A DNA stretch of 64,000 nucleotides from Leptofilum sp965223525. Lineage in GTDB: Bacteria; Chloroflexota; Anaerolineae; Promineifilales; Promineifilaceae. Below the pieces are notes generated by a model that saw only the letters and a program-made list of their open reading frames with translations, did no database searches and was not told the origin of the DNA. The DNA lies in NCBI RefSeq assembly GCF_965223525.1, contig NZ_CBDCWX010000005.1, forward strand, positions 248,001-312,000. The letters are read 5' to 3'. Below, one piece after another: positions 17,337 to 26,720 of this stretch. Positions within the stretch are counted from its first letter, which is position 1, and each line of letters begins with the position of its first letter. The position numbers and the translations under genes are program-made.

Positions 17337-18370
17337 TGTCACCTACCCACCTTTTGCTTGAACCAATCCGAAAGTTGCATGCTCGCATTCAAACGGCCGT
17401 TGTCGCCGCCTGTGAACAAACCTCCCTGGAAAATTTGTCGGCTGTGGCGCAGGAAGCAGAAGGGGATACCATCTATGCAGTGGATCGGGTGAGCGAGGCG
17501 GTGCTGATTGATTTCTTCCGGCGAGAAGTGGCCAGCCAAATACCCATTGTGCTGATTGCCGAGGGGATACCCCAGGGGCAAGTGGTTTTGCCAGAAGGCA
17601 CACCAGAAGAAACGGCCGTCTGGCGCATCATTGTAGACCCCATTGACGGCACGCGGGGGTTAATGTACCAAAAACGAAGCGGCTGGATTTTAACGGCCGT
17701 TGCCCCCAACCGTGGGCCCCAGACAAACTTGCAAGATATTGAGCTGGCTGTGCAAACAGAGATTCCGCTGGTAAAACAACATTTGGCAGATTCTGTCTGG
17801 GCAGTGCGCGGCCAGGGCGCAAAGGCCGTGCGGTTCAATCGGCTCACCGGGCAAGAAGTCCCAATACGGGTACGGCCATCACGCGCCACCAGCATCGCCC
17901 ACGGCTTTGCCATGATCGCCCGCTTCTTCCCAGGGGCACGGGCTGAATTAGCGGCAATTGATGAAGAAATTGTGCTAGGGGCCTTAGGGCCAGTTCAGTC
18001 CGGCAAAGCCCATTGCTTTGAAGACCAATATATTTGCACGGGGGGCCAACTTTATGAGCTAATGGCCGGGCGAGACAGATTTGTGGCAGATTTACGGCCG
18101 TACCTCGAACCCATGCTTGCCCAACAAAACCAAGCCCTGGGCATCTGCTGCCACCCATACGACATCTGCACCGCCCTCATTGCCGAAGAATTAGGTGTCA
18201 TTATTACCGATCCCGCCGGACGGCCGCTCAACCAGCCGCTAAACGTAAGCACAAATGTTGGGTGGGTTGGGTATGCTAATCAACACATTCAGCGACAAAT
18301 AGAACCATTACTGCAAAAAGCTTTGCGCCAACGCCAACTACTGCCAACTACCAAACCAAAGCCAGCATAA
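17336..18370 (+). CDS. Inositol monophosphatase family protein
   Basis: 344 residues. The metal site DPIDGTRG is near residue 100, preceded by an acidic LIAEG motif near 80 and followed later by HPYDICTALIAEELG, which corresponds to the second metal Asp in the family. Members remove phosphate from inositol phosphates, fructose-1,6-bisphosphate or 3'-phosphoadenosine phosphates; at 344 residues it is longer than a typical 260-residue IMPase, so the substrate is open. The ATG at 17336 is formed by the end of a 54-base repeat and has no clear ribosome site; a GTG three codons upstream is the alternative. Confidence 0.85.
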   Translation: MSPTHLLLEPIRKLHARIQTAVVAACEQTSLENLSAVAQEAEGDTIYAVDRVSEAVLIDFFRREVASQIPIVLIAEGIPQGQVVLPEGTPEETAVWRIIVDPIDGTRGLMYQKRSGWILTAVAPNRGPQTNLQDIELAVQTEIPLVKQHLADSVWAVRGQGAKAVRFNRLTGQEVPIRVRPSRATSIAHGFAMIARFFPGARAELAAIDEEIVLGALGPVQSGKAHCFEDQYICTGGQLYELMAGRDRFVADLRPYLEPMLAQQNQALGICCHPYDICTALIAEELGVIITDPAGRPLNQPLNVSTNVGWVGYANQHIQRQIEPLLQKALRQRQLLPTTKPKPA

Positions 18371-18422
18371 GCGCAACCAAGAAGCAGAACAGAAACCAAA
18401 ACTGTGGAGGGTTACTAAAATC

Positions 18423-18749
18423 ATGAATTTTCAAGCATTTTTAATAGGCCTGGCGATTGGCCTCGTTAGTTCCATCGTCGGTGCCGTTGTGGAATACCTT
18501 ATTGTGCGGAAGCGTGGCAACCTATCAGAAGATACAGAACGGCTGCCCGGCTGCATGTTGCTTGTTTCTGGTGGGTTAGGCGGTGTGGGTATGCTGGCAA
18601 TCGGCTTTTCGTTGCTCACCTCCGGGGAAGTGGTACGCATGTTAATCACCGGGTTGGGTGTTGGTGTCGGCTTTTTTGGCGGATTTGTTGTGATGATGTT
18701 GATTTGGTTTATTGCCAATCGGCCTGGTAGCGAACACGAACATAGGTAA
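18423..18749 (+). CDS. Small membrane protein, three predicted helices
   Basis: 108 residues, ATG preceded by GGAGGG. Three hydrophobic Gly-rich segments at about 5-27, 43-66 and 73-96 (FLIGLAIGLVSSIVGAVVEY, LLVSGGLGGVGMLAIGFSLL, LGVGVGFFGGFVVMMLIWFI), separated by a charged loop and ending in a His-rich tail. I recognise no family. It lies 52 bases after the phosphatase gene on the same strand and may be cotranscribed. Confidence 0.78.
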   Translation: MNFQAFLIGLAIGLVSSIVGAVVEYLIVRKRGNLSEDTERLPGCMLLVSGGLGGVGMLAIGFSLLTSGEVVRMLITGLGVGVGFFGGFVVMMLIWFIANRPGSEHEHR

Positions 18750-18806
18750 TTACAAACATAATTGCCCATTACAGCTGTTAATTTTCACTTTTTTGCCATG
18801 AATTGT

Positions 18807-20051
18807 TTACTTGAGCTGAGTTATCGCGTGGAGCACCCGGTCTACTTCCTCAAACGTATTGTAATGAACAAAGCCAATACGCACCAATCCCCCTTCATCT
18901 AGCAAGCCCAAACGCTCCATTACGGCTACTGCATAATAATGCCCGTGCCACACAAATATGCCCTGCTCACCCAGCTTGGTAGCCACAGCTTCGGCAGATA
19001 AGCCCTCTACACTAACTGCAAAGGTGGGCGTACGCTCTGCCAGCTGCTCTACGTCAGTTATGCCATACACGCGCAGGCCAGGCACTTGCACAGCCCCCGA
19101 CAAAAAGCGTTGGCTCAATGCCATCTCATGCGCTTTGATTTGCCGCATTGCCTGCACCAATTGTTCGCGCCGCGTACTTGCTTTGCCACCAATTGAGGCT
19201 ATGTAATCTACAGCGGCCGTTACCCCGGCCAAACTTTCAAAGCTCTGTGTGCCAGTTTCCCATTTGCCAGCAGGCTTGGCAGGAGCAGGGCGCACTTTGT
19301 AAGCCATTAGCTCATCCAGCAGTTCATATTTGCCATACAAAATGCCCGTATGAGGGCCAAAATATTTGTAAGCTGAAGAGATTAAAAAGTCACAATCCAA
19401 AGCCTGCACGTCAATAAGGCCATGTGGTGCAAAATGAACGGAATCTACAAGCACAATGGCACCAGCAGCGTGAGCCAATTCAACAGCTCGCCGCACATTG
19501 GTAATACTGCCCACAGCGTTGGCAGCATATGTTATGGTCAGCAGCCGCGTCTTCTCATTGAGCAAATCGGGCAACAAATCCAGGCGCAGGGTGCAGTCGG
19601 TGGGATCAAAATCAAGCCAGCGCACAACAGCACCACTGTCCTGGGCAGCAAGCAGCCAGGGGGAGATGTTTGCATCATGGTCTAAGCGTGTCACGATGAT
19701 CTCATCGCCGGGTTGCCAGGTGCGGGCCAAGGCGCGGCTAAGGCTAAAGTTGAGGCTGGTCATGTTTTGGCCAAAGACAATTTCTTCCGGGCGGCGGGCG
19801 TTGTAGAAATCCATCATCGCTGCCCGGGCGGCATTGGTAATGTCATCGGTGTAGCGGCTGGTGAGGAAGGGCCCACCAGAATTACTGCCGCCGTGCTGCC
19901 AATAGCTACTCATGGCATCAATAACGCTTTGGGGAACCTGGGTGCCACCTGGGCCGTCGAGGTAAATGGCCGTTTCACCCCCAACTTCTAATTGGAGTGC
20001 AGGAAAGTGAGCTCGTAAAGGAACAGGGTCAAAAGGAGTGAGGTTTTTCAT
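18807..20051 (-). CDS. Cysteine desulfurase-like aminotransferase class V protein
   Basis: 414-residue PLP enzyme of the SufS/CsdA-like branch (the TIGR01976 'cysteine desulfurase-like' type). YLDGPGGTQVP near the N-terminus, TRLDHDANISPW, the PLP-contact LVDSVHFAPHG and the Schiff-base Lys in SSAYKYFGPHTG are all present, followed by the conserved KWETGTQSFE. These proteins may release sulfur from cysteine, but this branch is not assigned to a known iron-sulfur system and no suf or isc genes adjoin, so the physiological role is open. Confidence 0.9.
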   Translation of the reverse strand: MKNLTPFDPVPLRAHFPALQLEVGGETAIYLDGPGGTQVPQSVIDAMSSYWQHGGSNSGGPFLTSRYTDDITNAARAAMMDFYNARRPEEIVFGQNMTSLNFSLSRALARTWQPGDEIIVTRLDHDANISPWLLAAQDSGAVVRWLDFDPTDCTLRLDLLPDLLNEKTRLLTITYAANAVGSITNVRRAVELAHAAGAIVLVDSVHFAPHGLIDVQALDCDFLISSAYKYFGPHTGILYGKYELLDELMAYKVRPAPAKPAGKWETGTQSFESLAGVTAAVDYIASIGGKASTRREQLVQAMRQIKAHEMALSQRFLSGAVQVPGLRVYGITDVEQLAERTPTFAVSVEGLSAEAVATKLGEQGIFVWHGHYYAVAVMERLGLLDEGGLVRIGFVHYNTFEEVDRVLHAITQLK

Positions 20052-20090
20052 AGCGGCAGATTATACAGCAACTCAATGCACGAACGGTAA

Positions 20091-20133
20091 GGCATTTTCA
20101 GAAAAACAAATAGGAATTCAACCTGAAAATGCC
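20091..20133. repeat. Inverted repeat GGCATTTTCAG/CTGAAAATGCC
   Basis: Exact 11-base arms (20091-20101 and 20123-20133) in the spacer behind the BMP transporter operon. Possibly part of its 3' end; no T run is present. Confidence 0.6.
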
Positions 20134-20137
20134 TCAA

Positions 20138-20189
20138 GCCAATTCCGAAAAATAATATTATTTCACCCTCAGTATTTTTCGGAATTGGC
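20138..20189. repeat. 17-base-arm inverted repeat, possible 3' hairpin
   Basis: GCCAATTCCGAAAAATA (20138-20154) and TATTTTTCGGAATTGGC (20173-20189) are perfect complements with an 18-base loop. It lies directly 3' of the last gene of the nucleoside-transporter operon and may stabilise or end that transcript. Confidence 0.65.
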
Positions 20190-20212
20190 CTAAACCGAAT
20201 TGTCTACAAACC

Positions 20213-21199
20213 TTATTCCTGCTCAAAGTACCTACCTAATCCAGCCGGAGGATGACTACGTAAAAAGCCAGCCAATCCCCGCCGCAAATTCAACGGCAGA
20301 TAGCTCAACACACGATCTAACGCACTGCTGTTAAAAATGATGAGCGTCAAGATCATCAGCGGGAACGGGAGCAAAGGAAAAACCTGTACCGGCACTGCCG
20401 GAAAGACGGGCTGCAGCGTGGTTGCCGCCGCACGGAGCAAGCCAAACAAGTATGCGCCAAACGCCACCCGCAGCGGATGCCAGCCGCCAAAAATCACAAT
20501 TGCCAGGGCAATCCAGCCAAAGCCTTCTGTATGGCGATGCGCCCAACCCAATTTAACATGCAGCGAGAATGCCGCGCCCGAAAAACCAATGAGCGCGCCG
20601 CCCATCAGGGTATACATATAACGCAACCTGATTACATTCACACCGCGGGCAAAGGCAGCTTCTGGTCGTTCGCCTGTACCGCGCAGCTTAAGGCCAGGCT
20701 GTGTCTTGTAAAACCAGAGCCACATGCCAATAATCAGCAAAAAGCTGAGGTAGGTAATGATGTCGTGGTCAAACAAAAGTGGGCCGATAACGGGAATATC
20801 AACCAAACCGGGGATGGGCAACGGGCCGACGCGTGGCCCAGGCTGACGTACAAACGGTGCGCCAAGAAAAGAACTTAATTCAATACCCATGAGCGTAAGA
20901 ACAAAACCAATAGCAACCTGATCTCGCTTGAGCGTAATGCTGCCAAAAGCAACAATAGCAGCCATCAGTGCGCCAACAACCATAGAAGCCAGAAAACCGA
21001 CAATGACGCTGTCGCTACTTTGGGCGGCGGCAAAACCGACCATTGCGCCCAGCATCATTGAGCCTTCAACAGAGAGGTTAATAACCCCGGCGCGTTCGTT
21101 TAGCGTTTCACCCAAGCTGGCAAAGATGAGGGGAGCCGAGGCGGAAAGGACAGAGCTAATGGTGGTCACAGATAAGATAGCTAACAGTGCTTCTAACAT
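20213..21199 (-). CDS. ABC transporter permease, nucleoside-uptake type, second subunit
   Basis: 328 residues and at least eight hydrophobic segments. The signature LGETLNERAGVINLSVEGSMMLGAM is split as ERAGVINLSVEG, typical of the YufQ/NupQ-like permeases that pair with BMP lipoproteins. Its start overlaps the stop of the other permease as TAATG, so the two are coupled. Last gene of a four-gene minus-strand operon (lipoprotein, ATPase, permease, permease). The import substrate is probably nucleosides or related compounds by family; nothing here fixes it. Confidence 0.92.
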   Translation of the reverse strand: MLEALLAILSVTTISSVLSASAPLIFASLGETLNERAGVINLSVEGSMMLGAMVGFAAAQSSDSVIVGFLASMVVGALMAAIVAFGSITLKRDQVAIGFVLTLMGIELSSFLGAPFVRQPGPRVGPLPIPGLVDIPVIGPLLFDHDIITYLSFLLIIGMWLWFYKTQPGLKLRGTGERPEAAFARGVNVIRLRYMYTLMGGALIGFSGAAFSLHVKLGWAHRHTEGFGWIALAIVIFGGWHPLRVAFGAYLFGLLRAAATTLQPVFPAVPVQVFPLLPFPLMILTLIIFNSSALDRVLSYLPLNLRRGLAGFLRSHPPAGLGRYFEQE

Positions 21200-22275
21200 T
21201 AGTCACCTCCCTCCGTAGCAACGGCCGTTTCCAGACCACGCCTCTCTTGCGCCCGCTGCCGCCACCCCTGTACCAACTCAAACGATAGCACAATGACTCC
21301 TTGCAACACCCCCCCTAAAGCTGAATCCAAGCCCAACCGTAGCTGGAGCGGCACAGAACCAATCCCCAGCACAGCAAAAAAGAAGGCAATCGGGGCAATC
21401 AACGCCCCACGAAAACCGGTAAGTAGGACAATTAAAATGCCTAGAAACCCGTAGCCGGAAGAGATGTTGGTGACAAGCTGATGCCGCACCCCGGTAACAA
21501 GCAAGCCGCCCACCAGCCCAGCACACAAGCCACAAACAATGTAGGCACTCATCAAAATGCGGTTGGTCGGCACACCCAACATCGCTGCGCCGCGCACATT
21601 GCGGCCAACCGCTTTAAGCTGCAGCCCCCAAACGGTGCCTCGCAAGGCAAAATAGATTGCGACGACCACTAATATCGCCAGAATGATGGAATAGACGCTA
21701 ATCCGCAAACCTTCAAGCGTGGGCAACCACAGCGTGCGGGGTAGCAGCTCGCTCGTGCTGACCGAACTGCTCCCTTCCGGTTTCCACGGGCCAGCCACCA
21801 AATAAATTGTAAGACCACTAGCCACAAAGTTGGTTGCCAATCCGCCAAAAATTTCGTTGACGCCCCCATATATTTTGAGCAGCCCTACCAGAACGCCCCA
21901 AATTGCACCCAAAATAGTGCCGCCGATGAGCATCAGTGGGATGGCGATAATGCCCGGCGTATCCAGCAGCAGCCGAGACATACCCACCGCACCAATGGCA
22001 CCCATCACCACCTGCCCTTCCACGCCAATGTTCCACTGCCCGGCACGGAAGGTTACGAGCAGCCCGGCGGAAACGATAGCTAGCGAGACCCAAATCACAA
22101 AGGTGTCGGCGATTTTGCTACTGCTACCAAACGCGCCAGAAATAAAGGTGTTGAATACGTCAATTGGTGATTGGCCTACGGCGATGATGATAACGGCCGT
22201 AAAAAACAGGGCAATCAGTACCGGAGTTAAAGCAAATAAAATGCGCTGAGCGGGGGATTGGGTTTGTTCATTCAT
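21199..22275 (-). CDS. ABC transporter permease, nucleoside-uptake type, first subunit
   Basis: 358-residue polytopic protein of the YufP/NupP-like family: FRAGQWNIGVEGQVVMGA, GGVNEIFGGLATNFVASG and KAVGRNVRGAAMLGVP segments are characteristic. Its start overlaps the end of the ATPase gene by four bases (ATGA) and its stop overlaps the next permease start. It forms the inner-membrane channel with the second permease. Confidence 0.92.
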   Translation of the reverse strand: MNEQTQSPAQRILFALTPVLIALFFTAVIIIAVGQSPIDVFNTFISGAFGSSSKIADTFVIWVSLAIVSAGLLVTFRAGQWNIGVEGQVVMGAIGAVGMSRLLLDTPGIIAIPLMLIGGTILGAIWGVLVGLLKIYGGVNEIFGGLATNFVASGLTIYLVAGPWKPEGSSSVSTSELLPRTLWLPTLEGLRISVYSIILAILVVVAIYFALRGTVWGLQLKAVGRNVRGAAMLGVPTNRILMSAYIVCGLCAGLVGGLLVTGVRHQLVTNISSGYGFLGILIVLLTGFRGALIAPIAFFFAVLGIGSVPLQLRLGLDSALGGVLQGVIVLSFELVQGWRQRAQERRGLETAVATEGGD

Positions 22276-23774
22276 GTCGGTTGCTCGTTAACGGTTCGCC
22301 CGGCAATAAGGTAGCCAAGGTCAGTAACAGAAGTGGTGGCAGTTGGTACAACGGCCGTTACCTGCCCGCCAAAACAGATGACAATGCGGTCACTATATTG
22401 CAAAATCTCATCCAAATCGGCCGAAGAATAGATAATTGCCGTGCCTTCCTCGCGGCGAGCCAACAGCTTCCCCCAAATGTACAGGGCAGATTCCACATCC
22501 AGCCCGCGCGTAGGATGCTCCATGATGAGCAGCCGCAGCTTCGGCGGCAATAGTGCCAGGAGCGTGCGCTGCTGATTACCGCCCGAAAGCGATTCAACAG
22601 TACTGTCTGGACGACCCTTGATGTTAAATTCCGCGATGTTGGCTTGCGCTTTCTGCTGGGCAACTTCAAAATCTATGGTTGCCTTGGTAGGTTGCCCCGC
22701 TTTCTTTTGCACCTGCCTCTGGGCCAAAATCATATGCTCGGCAATTGTTAAACCAGGCACCAGACCCTCGACCATGCGGTTAGCAGGCATAAAAGCGACG
22801 CCCGCGTCGGTAAAGCGCGTGTAGCCAGCATTGGTTAGCTGTTGGCCGTCAATGGCAATACGGCCGTGTGTGGTAGGCAACAAGCCCGCACAAGCCTGCA
22901 TCAACAGTCGCTGCCCGGACCCTTCCAGCCCGGCAATGCCAATAACCTCTCCGGCGGCAACATCAAAATTAACATTTGCCATATCAAGCCGCTCATCACT
23001 AATGGTAAGCTCAGAGAGCCGCAACAACGGCGACCCTAGCGGCACAGACGGCCGTTCGCCCACTTCAAACACCTGACCAAACATCATTTCAATGAGGCCA
23101 TCTGTATCAAAAGGCGCAGGCATACGTCCAGACACCGCCCCCTGACGCAAAACGGTTGCCTCAGCGCAAAGCTCCTGTACATCTTCCAGCTTGTGCGAGA
23201 CAAAGATGATGCTTTTACCCTGGGCAGCTAGCTGTTTCAGCGTAGCAAAAAGTTTTACCTTTTGCGGGGCAGAGATGCCCGTTGTCGGTTCATCCAGAAT
23301 AAGCCCCTGCACGCCCAACCACAGCAGGCGCACAATTTCTAGTTGCTGCCGTTCGCCAACGGTGATGTCGAAAACAAAGGCATTGGGATCAAGGTCAAAG
23401 TCAAATTGTTGGCACAGCTTGCGGAAATCAGCTTCGGCGGCGGCGCGACCCTGGGGTAAACCACCATCCTTCCCTGCAATGAAGTTATCCAACAAGCGCA
23501 TGGGGGGGAAATCGAGCGGATCCTGATGCAGCATCCCAACGCCATTTTGGATGGCATCTGCGGGGGAGTTGAAGCTAACGGAACGGCCGTTCAATACAAT
23601 CTCACCACTATCGGCACTAATAAAGCCAGATAGCACCTTCATGAGCGTACTTTTGCCCGCACCGTTTTCCCCCAGCAGCCCGTGAATCGTGCCGCCTTCC
23701 ACCGTTAGGGTCACGTCATTGTTGGCGTGAACCGGACCAAATCGTTTATGAATCTGTTTGAGTTCAATTTTCAC
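22272..23774 (-). CDS. ABC transporter ATPase with two nucleotide-binding domains
   Basis: 500 residues, two fused ATPase domains as in RbsA and YufO/NupO. Domain 1 has Walker A GENGAGKST (near 36), ITVGERQQLEIV in place of the signature, and Walker B LILDEPTTG. Domain 2 has a degenerate Walker A (GLEGSGQRLL), a good signature (LSGGNQQRT) and an odd Walker B (LLIMEHPTRGLD, Glu-His in place of the usual Asp/Ala-Glu/Asn), so domain 1 is likely the hydrolytic one. The start is GTG at 23774 with no strong ribosome site. Drives import together with the two permeases. Confidence 0.93.
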   Translation of the reverse strand: MKIELKQIHKRFGPVHANNDVTLTVEGGTIHGLLGENGAGKSTLMKVLSGFISADSGEIVLNGRSVSFNSPADAIQNGVGMLHQDPLDFPPMRLLDNFIAGKDGGLPQGRAAAEADFRKLCQQFDFDLDPNAFVFDITVGERQQLEIVRLLWLGVQGLILDEPTTGISAPQKVKLFATLKQLAAQGKSIIFVSHKLEDVQELCAEATVLRQGAVSGRMPAPFDTDGLIEMMFGQVFEVGERPSVPLGSPLLRLSELTISDERLDMANVNFDVAAGEVIGIAGLEGSGQRLLMQACAGLLPTTHGRIAIDGQQLTNAGYTRFTDAGVAFMPANRMVEGLVPGLTIAEHMILAQRQVQKKAGQPTKATIDFEVAQQKAQANIAEFNIKGRPDSTVESLSGGNQQRTLLALLPPKLRLLIMEHPTRGLDVESALYIWGKLLARREEGTAIIYSSADLDEILQYSDRIVICFGGQVTAVVPTATTSVTDLGYLIAGRTVNEQPT

Positions 23775-23857
23775 AAGAATTCACGCGGGGGAGTGACTGG
23801 TATTGGCTCCCACTTGGCCAATACCAGCCACATAAGGTTTCAATTATCGGGTTTTAG

Positions 23858-25123
23858 TTATTCAGATGCGCCAATGATACCTTCAAGTAGTTGTTCAGTG
23901 TACCAGATTTGCTCATCAGTGGCGGTTTCGCCGTCCGCTACATACGCAGAGCCATCCTGATAGTTCAGCGGCCCGGTAAACAGGTTAATGCTGCCATCTG
24001 CCAAACCGGCAACGAACGCATCCAGATTTGCCTGATTATCGCCCAAAGCGGGGCCGTTAACCCAACCAATCGCGCTCGTATCTTTATTGTTTAGGTCAGA
24101 CCAGTCTGGGCCAACCCATTCCCAGGTTTGTTCCCAGTTGCCAGCTTGGATGCTTTGCACCTTGGCCAGATAAGAAGGTCCCCAATTAAAGAACGGCACA
24201 CCCAGGCAGATTTCTTCTGCCTCGGCGCAGGCATCTTCATAGTCGTAGGGGATTGCTGTTACATTGTCGCCTGCGTCCGCACGTTGCCCGGCCACTACCA
24301 AACCTTCGGTTGTGTCAATACCAGAAATAATTACCTCAGCTCCGTTGTCTACAAAGTCGTTGGCAACCTGGGTGGGATCAAGGGTAACGCCGGGGATGTT
24401 GAACCAGAAGCCAATCCAGGTCACGTTGAAGACGATGTCGTCCGGGTTGCCATCTTTGTAGTTTTCCCAGCAGTACCGTGCGCCCAAATAGGTGCTGTTG
24501 ACCAGGCGTCGGGTTTCAGCGTCGATCAGCGGCCCAAGATAGGCAATGTTGCCGCTATCACTGGACAAAGCAGCGGCGCAGCCAGCAATCATCTTGCCAA
24601 ACTCCATCTGCCCCATGATGTTGCTCACATTATCGGGAGCATCGCCTGTGAGGGCATCATCACCGGAGGCGTGAATAAAGTACACATCTGGGTGAGACAG
24701 CGCAGCGTTGTTGGTGCCGTCTGCCATTTCAGCAGAATTGGTGATGATGAGTTGGGCACCTTGTTCAACCAGATCATCTGTCACCTGCTCCACGGTCAGA
24801 TCGGGATTGTCGGCAGGGTTTAGCTTATCAAACCAAACCAATTCAGAGTTGGGCACGTTTTCCAAAATATATTGGGCTGCTTCCCAATGCGCCTGGTTCC
24901 AACCTCGATCTTCTCTAGGGCCAACCATGATAAGGCCAAATACAAATGGTTCCTCATCCATCGCCTCTTCGCCGTCTTCATCTGCTGAAGTGTCATCAGT
25001 AACGGCCGTATCTGCATCGTCACTGCTCGTATCGGCTGCATCCTCTCCACCACAGGCAGCCAAAACAAGAGCCAAAGCCATCATTGCTACAAAAAACAGC
25101 CAAAGGGTTTTGTTTTTCATCAT
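23858..25123 (-). CDS. BMP family substrate-binding lipoprotein
   Basis: 421 residues with lipoprotein signal (LVLAACGGE, Cys near residue 24), a 35-residue acidic linker, then a BMP/PnrA-type periplasmic-binding fold (FVFGLIMVGPREDRGWNQAHWEA, then IITNSAEMADG). BMP proteins bind purine nucleosides or related ligands and hand them to the permeases downstream in this operon. Start at 25123 with GGAGAG upstream; a second ATG follows immediately. The long acidic linker is a style shared with the other lipoproteins of this window. Confidence 0.93.
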   Translation of the reverse strand: MMKNKTLWLFFVAMMALALVLAACGGEDAADTSSDDADTAVTDDTSADEDGEEAMDEEPFVFGLIMVGPREDRGWNQAHWEAAQYILENVPNSELVWFDKLNPADNPDLTVEQVTDDLVEQGAQLIITNSAEMADGTNNAALSHPDVYFIHASGDDALTGDAPDNVSNIMGQMEFGKMIAGCAAALSSDSGNIAYLGPLIDAETRRLVNSTYLGARYCWENYKDGNPDDIVFNVTWIGFWFNIPGVTLDPTQVANDFVDNGAEVIISGIDTTEGLVVAGQRADAGDNVTAIPYDYEDACAEAEEICLGVPFFNWGPSYLAKVQSIQAGNWEQTWEWVGPDWSDLNNKDTSAIGWVNGPALGDNQANLDAFVAGLADGSINLFTGPLNYQDGSAYVADGETATDEQIWYTEQLLEGIIGASE

Positions 25124-25430
25124 TTACTCTCTCCTCAATAACAGTTTTCAGTTAAGTCGTTGGCTAAATTTCTATAAAAATTCAACCGATCACTCGTTGA
25201 TAAAATATTCTGTTGTGTTTATGGGCTTGGGATCACCTCCTTGCACTACCTTGAAACAGTTAGGATGTCACAATCCTATCAGGTGTACAAAGTTTGGTCG
25301 AGTGTAAAGAGTAACTAAAGATTACCCCTGTTTGTTAGTGTGTCATTGCATCGGTATGGGGTGATAATGATCATGTTTTGGTAGGATAAGGTTCTGCCAA
25401 CGGCCGTTCACCCGAATACGTAATTATTGC
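25124..25430. other. 307-base leader of the BMP operon
   Basis: No gene. Two features stand out: a palindrome TAGGAT-gtcaca-ATCCTA at 25261-25278, and at 25230-25242 the sequence GGATCACCTCCTT, which on the transcribed strand reads AAGGAGGTGATCC, a 13-base perfect Shine-Dalgarno with no start codon at usable distance. No recognised riboswitch. Confidence 0.6.
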
Positions 25431-26654
25431 TCACGCACGGCCGTTTCTACTATGCAACACCTCTAATTCCCGCTGATATGCAGCCACCACCTTTTCGTCC
25501 CCGGCCGTTTGAGCCAGAGCAAGCGCCTGTTCGGCATCCTGGCGTGCCCGTTCATGCTGCTGTTGCCGCTGATGTGCCAGACTCCGCAAATGATAAAGTT
25601 GTGCTTTGTGAAGTGGGTTGCGGAATTCATCACTGACTGTAGAGGCGGCGGCGATAGCATCATCTAAATGCTGCAACGCAATCTGCGCCTTCCCGGTGTC
25701 CCCATAATATTGGCTCAACAATTGATGGGCGATCGCCCGGTGACGGGGAGCATCCAGGCCAAGATGTAACGCTTTTTCCAAATTATTGACGGCCGTTTTT
25801 GGCACATTGCGCTTGCCAGACGTTTGAAGAATTGCCAACTGCAAATATCCCTCGGCCATGTTTGGATTTTGGGCAAGAATTTGGGTAAGCACACGCTTGG
25901 CCTGCTGCGGCGCACCGCCAACACGCAACGCATCCACATATTTCAGTGCAACTTCCAGATTTTGCGGATTGAGCCGCCAATCCGCTGCCAATTGCTCAAA
26001 CGTGGCCGCTCCGCTGCGATCTTTATGGCCCACCATCTCAAACCAGCCTCGTCGGTCAGCTCGCCAAAATAGTAGAAGAATGGCAATGTGAACAACGGCC
26101 GTTCCCCCACTCAGCAGCGGCGTCGTCCCAAAATCATAAATTGTGCGCCAATCACCAATGAAGGTGAAGGCAGTGAAAAGAGGGTAGTAAATGAGTGAGT
26201 AAAATAGCAGGGTACGCAGAGAACGGAAGCCAAAGTAGCGCAGGGATTGGCTTTGGTTCCGGTAAAGCAGCCCAAACAAAATGGCCGCAAACAACAAAGA
26301 ACCCAGCGTACCGCCCAAACTAATAATCCATTCCTGAGCAACAGGGAAAAAGCGATCTGGCTGTACATACCCCCAATAAAAACCGTAGCCACAATTGACA
26401 ACCCGCCCTCCAAACAGCCAAATAGGGATTGCATGAAACAGTTCATGCACAAATACAGAAGGCGGAATCGCTAGCAAAAACGCACCTTGCTCTACCCAAG
26501 CCATTTTTTGCTGCGTCAGCGGCGGCTGCTTAAAGCCAGACCACTCCAGCCGAATACGCTGGGCAAGCTGTACAGCACGGAACGCATACAGCAGCGACAA
26601 GCCGTAAAAAAGCAGCTCCAACGGACTGGTCAGATCAATTCGAAAACAACCCAT
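25431..26654 (-). CDS. M50-like membrane metalloprotease with C-terminal TPRs
   Basis: 407 residues. The N-terminal half has several membrane helices and a zinc-protease HExxH motif, VHELFHA (His70, Glu71, His74), placed at a helix as in site-2-protease-type (M50) enzymes. The usual NPDG third-ligand motif is not obvious. The C-terminal half (about 220-400) is a TPR-like helical repeat array (NPQNLEVALKYVDALRVGG, NPNMAEGYLQLAIL). It may be an inactive or specialised relative that clips or binds membrane proteins. No ribosome site is visible at 26654, where a repeat abuts. Confidence 0.72.
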   Translation of the reverse strand: MGCFRIDLTSPLELLFYGLSLLYAFRAVQLAQRIRLEWSGFKQPPLTQQKMAWVEQGAFLLAIPPSVFVHELFHAIPIWLFGGRVVNCGYGFYWGYVQPDRFFPVAQEWIISLGGTLGSLLFAAILFGLLYRNQSQSLRYFGFRSLRTLLFYSLIYYPLFTAFTFIGDWRTIYDFGTTPLLSGGTAVVHIAILLLFWRADRRGWFEMVGHKDRSGAATFEQLAADWRLNPQNLEVALKYVDALRVGGAPQQAKRVLTQILAQNPNMAEGYLQLAILQTSGKRNVPKTAVNNLEKALHLGLDAPRHRAIAHQLLSQYYGDTGKAQIALQHLDDAIAAASTVSDEFRNPLHKAQLYHLRSLAHQRQQQHERARQDAEQALALAQTAGDEKVVAAYQRELEVLHSRNGRA

Positions 26655-26660
26655 GAGAAA

Positions 26661-26720
26661 TAGTGGCTGGTAGGTTAGTGGCTAGTCGTCAAAAAGTAGC
26701 CACTAACCACCAAACTAGCC
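26661..26720. repeat. Inverted repeat, TAGTGGCTAG family (copy 2)
   Basis: TAGTGGCTGGTAGGTTAGTGG is mirrored by CCACTAACCACCAAACTA. The right arm supplies the stop codon of the carbamate kinase gene. Confidence 0.75.

Noticed and set aside
22272..23774. Treating the second ATPase domain's MEHPT Walker B as a sequencing error
   Set aside because: The second domain of this transporter class is often degenerate, and the reading frame is intact.
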